Assembly (NCBI GenBank): GCA_934122215.1
Contig: CAKOWF010000023.1
Coordinates: 1-16,309, forward strand
DNA: 16,309 nucleotides
From: an uncultured Bacilli bacterium
Lineage (GTDB): Bacteria > Bacillota_I > Bacilli_A > RF39 > UBA660
Reading direction: 5' to 3'
Shown: positions 15,680-16,309 of the stretch, piece by piece
How the letters are laid out: each line of letters opens with the position of its first letter
Position numbering within the stretch: position 1 is the stretch's first letter
The notes under the pieces: model-generated
Seen by the model: only the letters and a program-made list of their open reading frames with translations
Told to the model about the DNA's origin: nothing
Databases searched by the model: none
Program-made: the position numbers and the translations under genes

Positions 15680-15689
15680 CATTGCTGCT

Positions 15690-15718
15690 AAAAAATAAAA
15701 ACTAGATTGCTCTAGCTT
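15690..15718 (-). terminator. Intrinsic terminator after tRNA-Phe
   Basis: On the minus strand AAGCTAGA (15718-15711) pairs with TCTAGTTT (15706-15699) around a GCAA tetraloop, with one G-U pair, followed by a T-rich run to 15690. Confidence 0.7.
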
Positions 15719-15729
15719 CATTTTCTAAA

Positions 15730-15805
15730 TGGTGGCTCCGAATGGAATCGAACCATCGACACAGGGATTTTCAGTCCCTTGCTCTACCGACTGAGCTACA
15801 GAGCC
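15730..15805 (-). tRNA. tRNA-Phe (GAA), CCA encoded
   Basis: Acceptor GGCTCTG/CGGAGCC (15805-15799 with 15740-15734; one G-U type pair near the base), discriminator A, encoded CCA. The loop CTGAAAA gives anticodon GAA. The gap to tRNA-Asp is 4 bp. Confidence 0.97.
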
Positions 15806-15809
15806 ATAA

Positions 15810-15885
15810 TGGCGGTTCCGACGAGAATCGAACTCGCGATCTTCTGCGTGACAGGCAGACGTGATAACCGCTACACCACGGAACC
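15810..15885 (-). tRNA. tRNA-Asp (GUC), CCA encoded
   Basis: Acceptor GGTTCCG/CGGAACC (15885-15879 with 15820-15814), discriminator G as expected for Asp, encoded CCA. The loop CTGTCAC gives anticodon GUC. The gap to the initiator tRNA is 4 bp. Confidence 0.97.
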
Positions 15886-15889
15886 AATA

Positions 15890-15966
<77 letters not shown>

Positions 15967-15977
15967 ATATAAATAAA

Positions 15978-16068
15978 TGGCGGAGAAAGAGGGATTCGAA
16001 CCCCCGCGCCGTCTCCGACCTCCCGGTTTTCAAGACCGGTCCCTTCAACCAGACTTGGGTATTTCTCC
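15978..16068 (-). tRNA. tRNA-Ser (UGA), CCA encoded
   Basis: Acceptor GGAGAAA/TTTCTCC, discriminator G, encoded CCA. The loop CTTGAAA gives anticodon UGA, and a long variable arm, typical of class II tRNAs, makes the gene 91 nt. It is the first gene of the Ser-fMet-Asp-Phe unit. Confidence 0.97.
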
Positions 16069-16080
16069 ATTTGTATCTTT

Positions 16081-16099
16081 GTATCACTGCTGTTGATAC
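16081..16099 (-). promoter_or_regulatory. Inverted repeat in the leader of the tRNA-Ser unit
   Basis: GTATCA at 16081-16086 and TGATAC at 16094-16099 form a 6-bp inverted repeat with a 7-nt spacer. It begins at about the predicted transcription start. It may be a processing hairpin or an operator, or nothing. Confidence 0.3.
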
Positions 16100-16106
16100 G
16101 TGTATA

Positions 16107-16135
16107 ATTATAACATATAAAATTATTTAAGACAA
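16107..16135 (-). promoter_or_regulatory. Promoter of the Ser-fMet-Asp-Phe tRNA operon
   Basis: On the minus strand TTGTCT (16130-16135) and a perfect TATAAT (16107-16112) are 17 bp apart, with TGT before the -10 as an extended element. It lies between the terminator of tRNA-Leu and the 5' end of tRNA-Ser. Confidence 0.75.
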
Positions 16136-16196
16136 TATATTTTATGAAATTTTTTAATTTTTTATTACTTTTTAAATATAGCAATATATTTTTAAT

Positions 16197-16222
16197 AAAA
16201 AAACTTACATTAAAATGTAAGT
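16197..16222 (-). terminator. Intrinsic terminator after tRNA-Leu
   Basis: ACTTACAT at 16203-16210 pairs with ATGTAAGT at 16215-16222 around a 4-nt loop, and the minus strand continues with seven T (16203-16197). It separates tRNA-Leu from the following tRNA operon. Confidence 0.8.
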
Positions 16223-16236
16223 AAATTTCACCAAAA

Positions 16237-16309
16237 TGGTGCCTAAGGCCGGACTTGAACCGGCACGGGATTTGACTCCCGCAGGATTTTAAGTCCTGTG
16301 CGTCTACCA
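16237..16309 (-). tRNA. tRNA-Leu (UAA), 5' end cut by window edge
   Basis: Minus-strand loop CTTAAAA gives anticodon UAA. The 3' acceptor strand CTTAGGC (16247-16241), discriminator A and encoded CCA (16239-16237) are present, and the variable arm is long as in class II tRNAs. The first bases of the acceptor stem lie beyond the right edge. Confidence 0.95.

Overview
The window looks like a very AT-rich chromosome segment of a low-GC, endospore-forming member of the Bacillota. The reasons are a complete GerA-type spore germinant-receptor operon, an AddAB pair rather than RecBCD, strong GGAGG-type ribosome binding sites, short intergenic gaps and CCA-encoding tRNA genes with typical Gram-positive sequences. 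TGA is used as a stop (addB) and Trp is TGG, so the standard bacterial code applies. The order or genus cannot be fixed from the sequence; a small-genome gut Bacilli or Clostridia lineage is an inference from base composition and the compact AddAB.

Layout. 1-151: two related stem-loops downstream of the first gene, possibly a terminator or structured RNA. 152-2201 (minus): a two-gene unit in which an O-antigen-ligase/Wzy-like membrane protein is followed, with a 32-bp overlap, by a family 2 glycosyltransferase; together they suggest synthesis of a surface glycan. 2454-6169 (plus): gerA-gerC-gerB, three overlapping genes for a spore germinant receptor, preceded by a candidate forespore sigma-G promoter. 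6170-6952 (minus): an unknown tail-anchored membrane protein that meets gerB end to end with no spacer. 7057-7365 (plus): a small 4Fe-4S ferredoxin with its own sigma-A promoter, whose C-terminal tail is a decayed tandem copy of its own second half. 7412-12750 (minus): addB-addA, coupled by an ATGA overlap, encoding a compact double-strand-break resection helicase-nuclease. 12817-14433 (minus): ldh followed 9 bp later by a membrane-anchored thioredoxin-like protein with a CPWC site, ended by a clear terminator. 14579-15313 (plus): an MvaI/BcnI-type restriction endonuclease with no methyltransferase in the window. 15324-15363: a degenerate inverted copy of part of tRNA-Pro. 15401-16309 (minus): seven tRNA genes (Pro, Arg, Phe, Asp, fMet, Ser, Leu) with at least three promoters and three terminators between them.

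Most of the window is ordinary housekeeping and sporulation DNA. The points that deserve a second look are the self-duplicated ferredoxin, the AddB that lacks the usual N-terminal ATPase half while keeping its iron-sulfur nuclease, the solitary MvaI/BcnI-family nuclease with a possible overlapping leader peptide, the inverted tRNA-Pro remnant, and the tandem hairpins at the left edge. I found no CRISPR array, insertion sequence or phage module.
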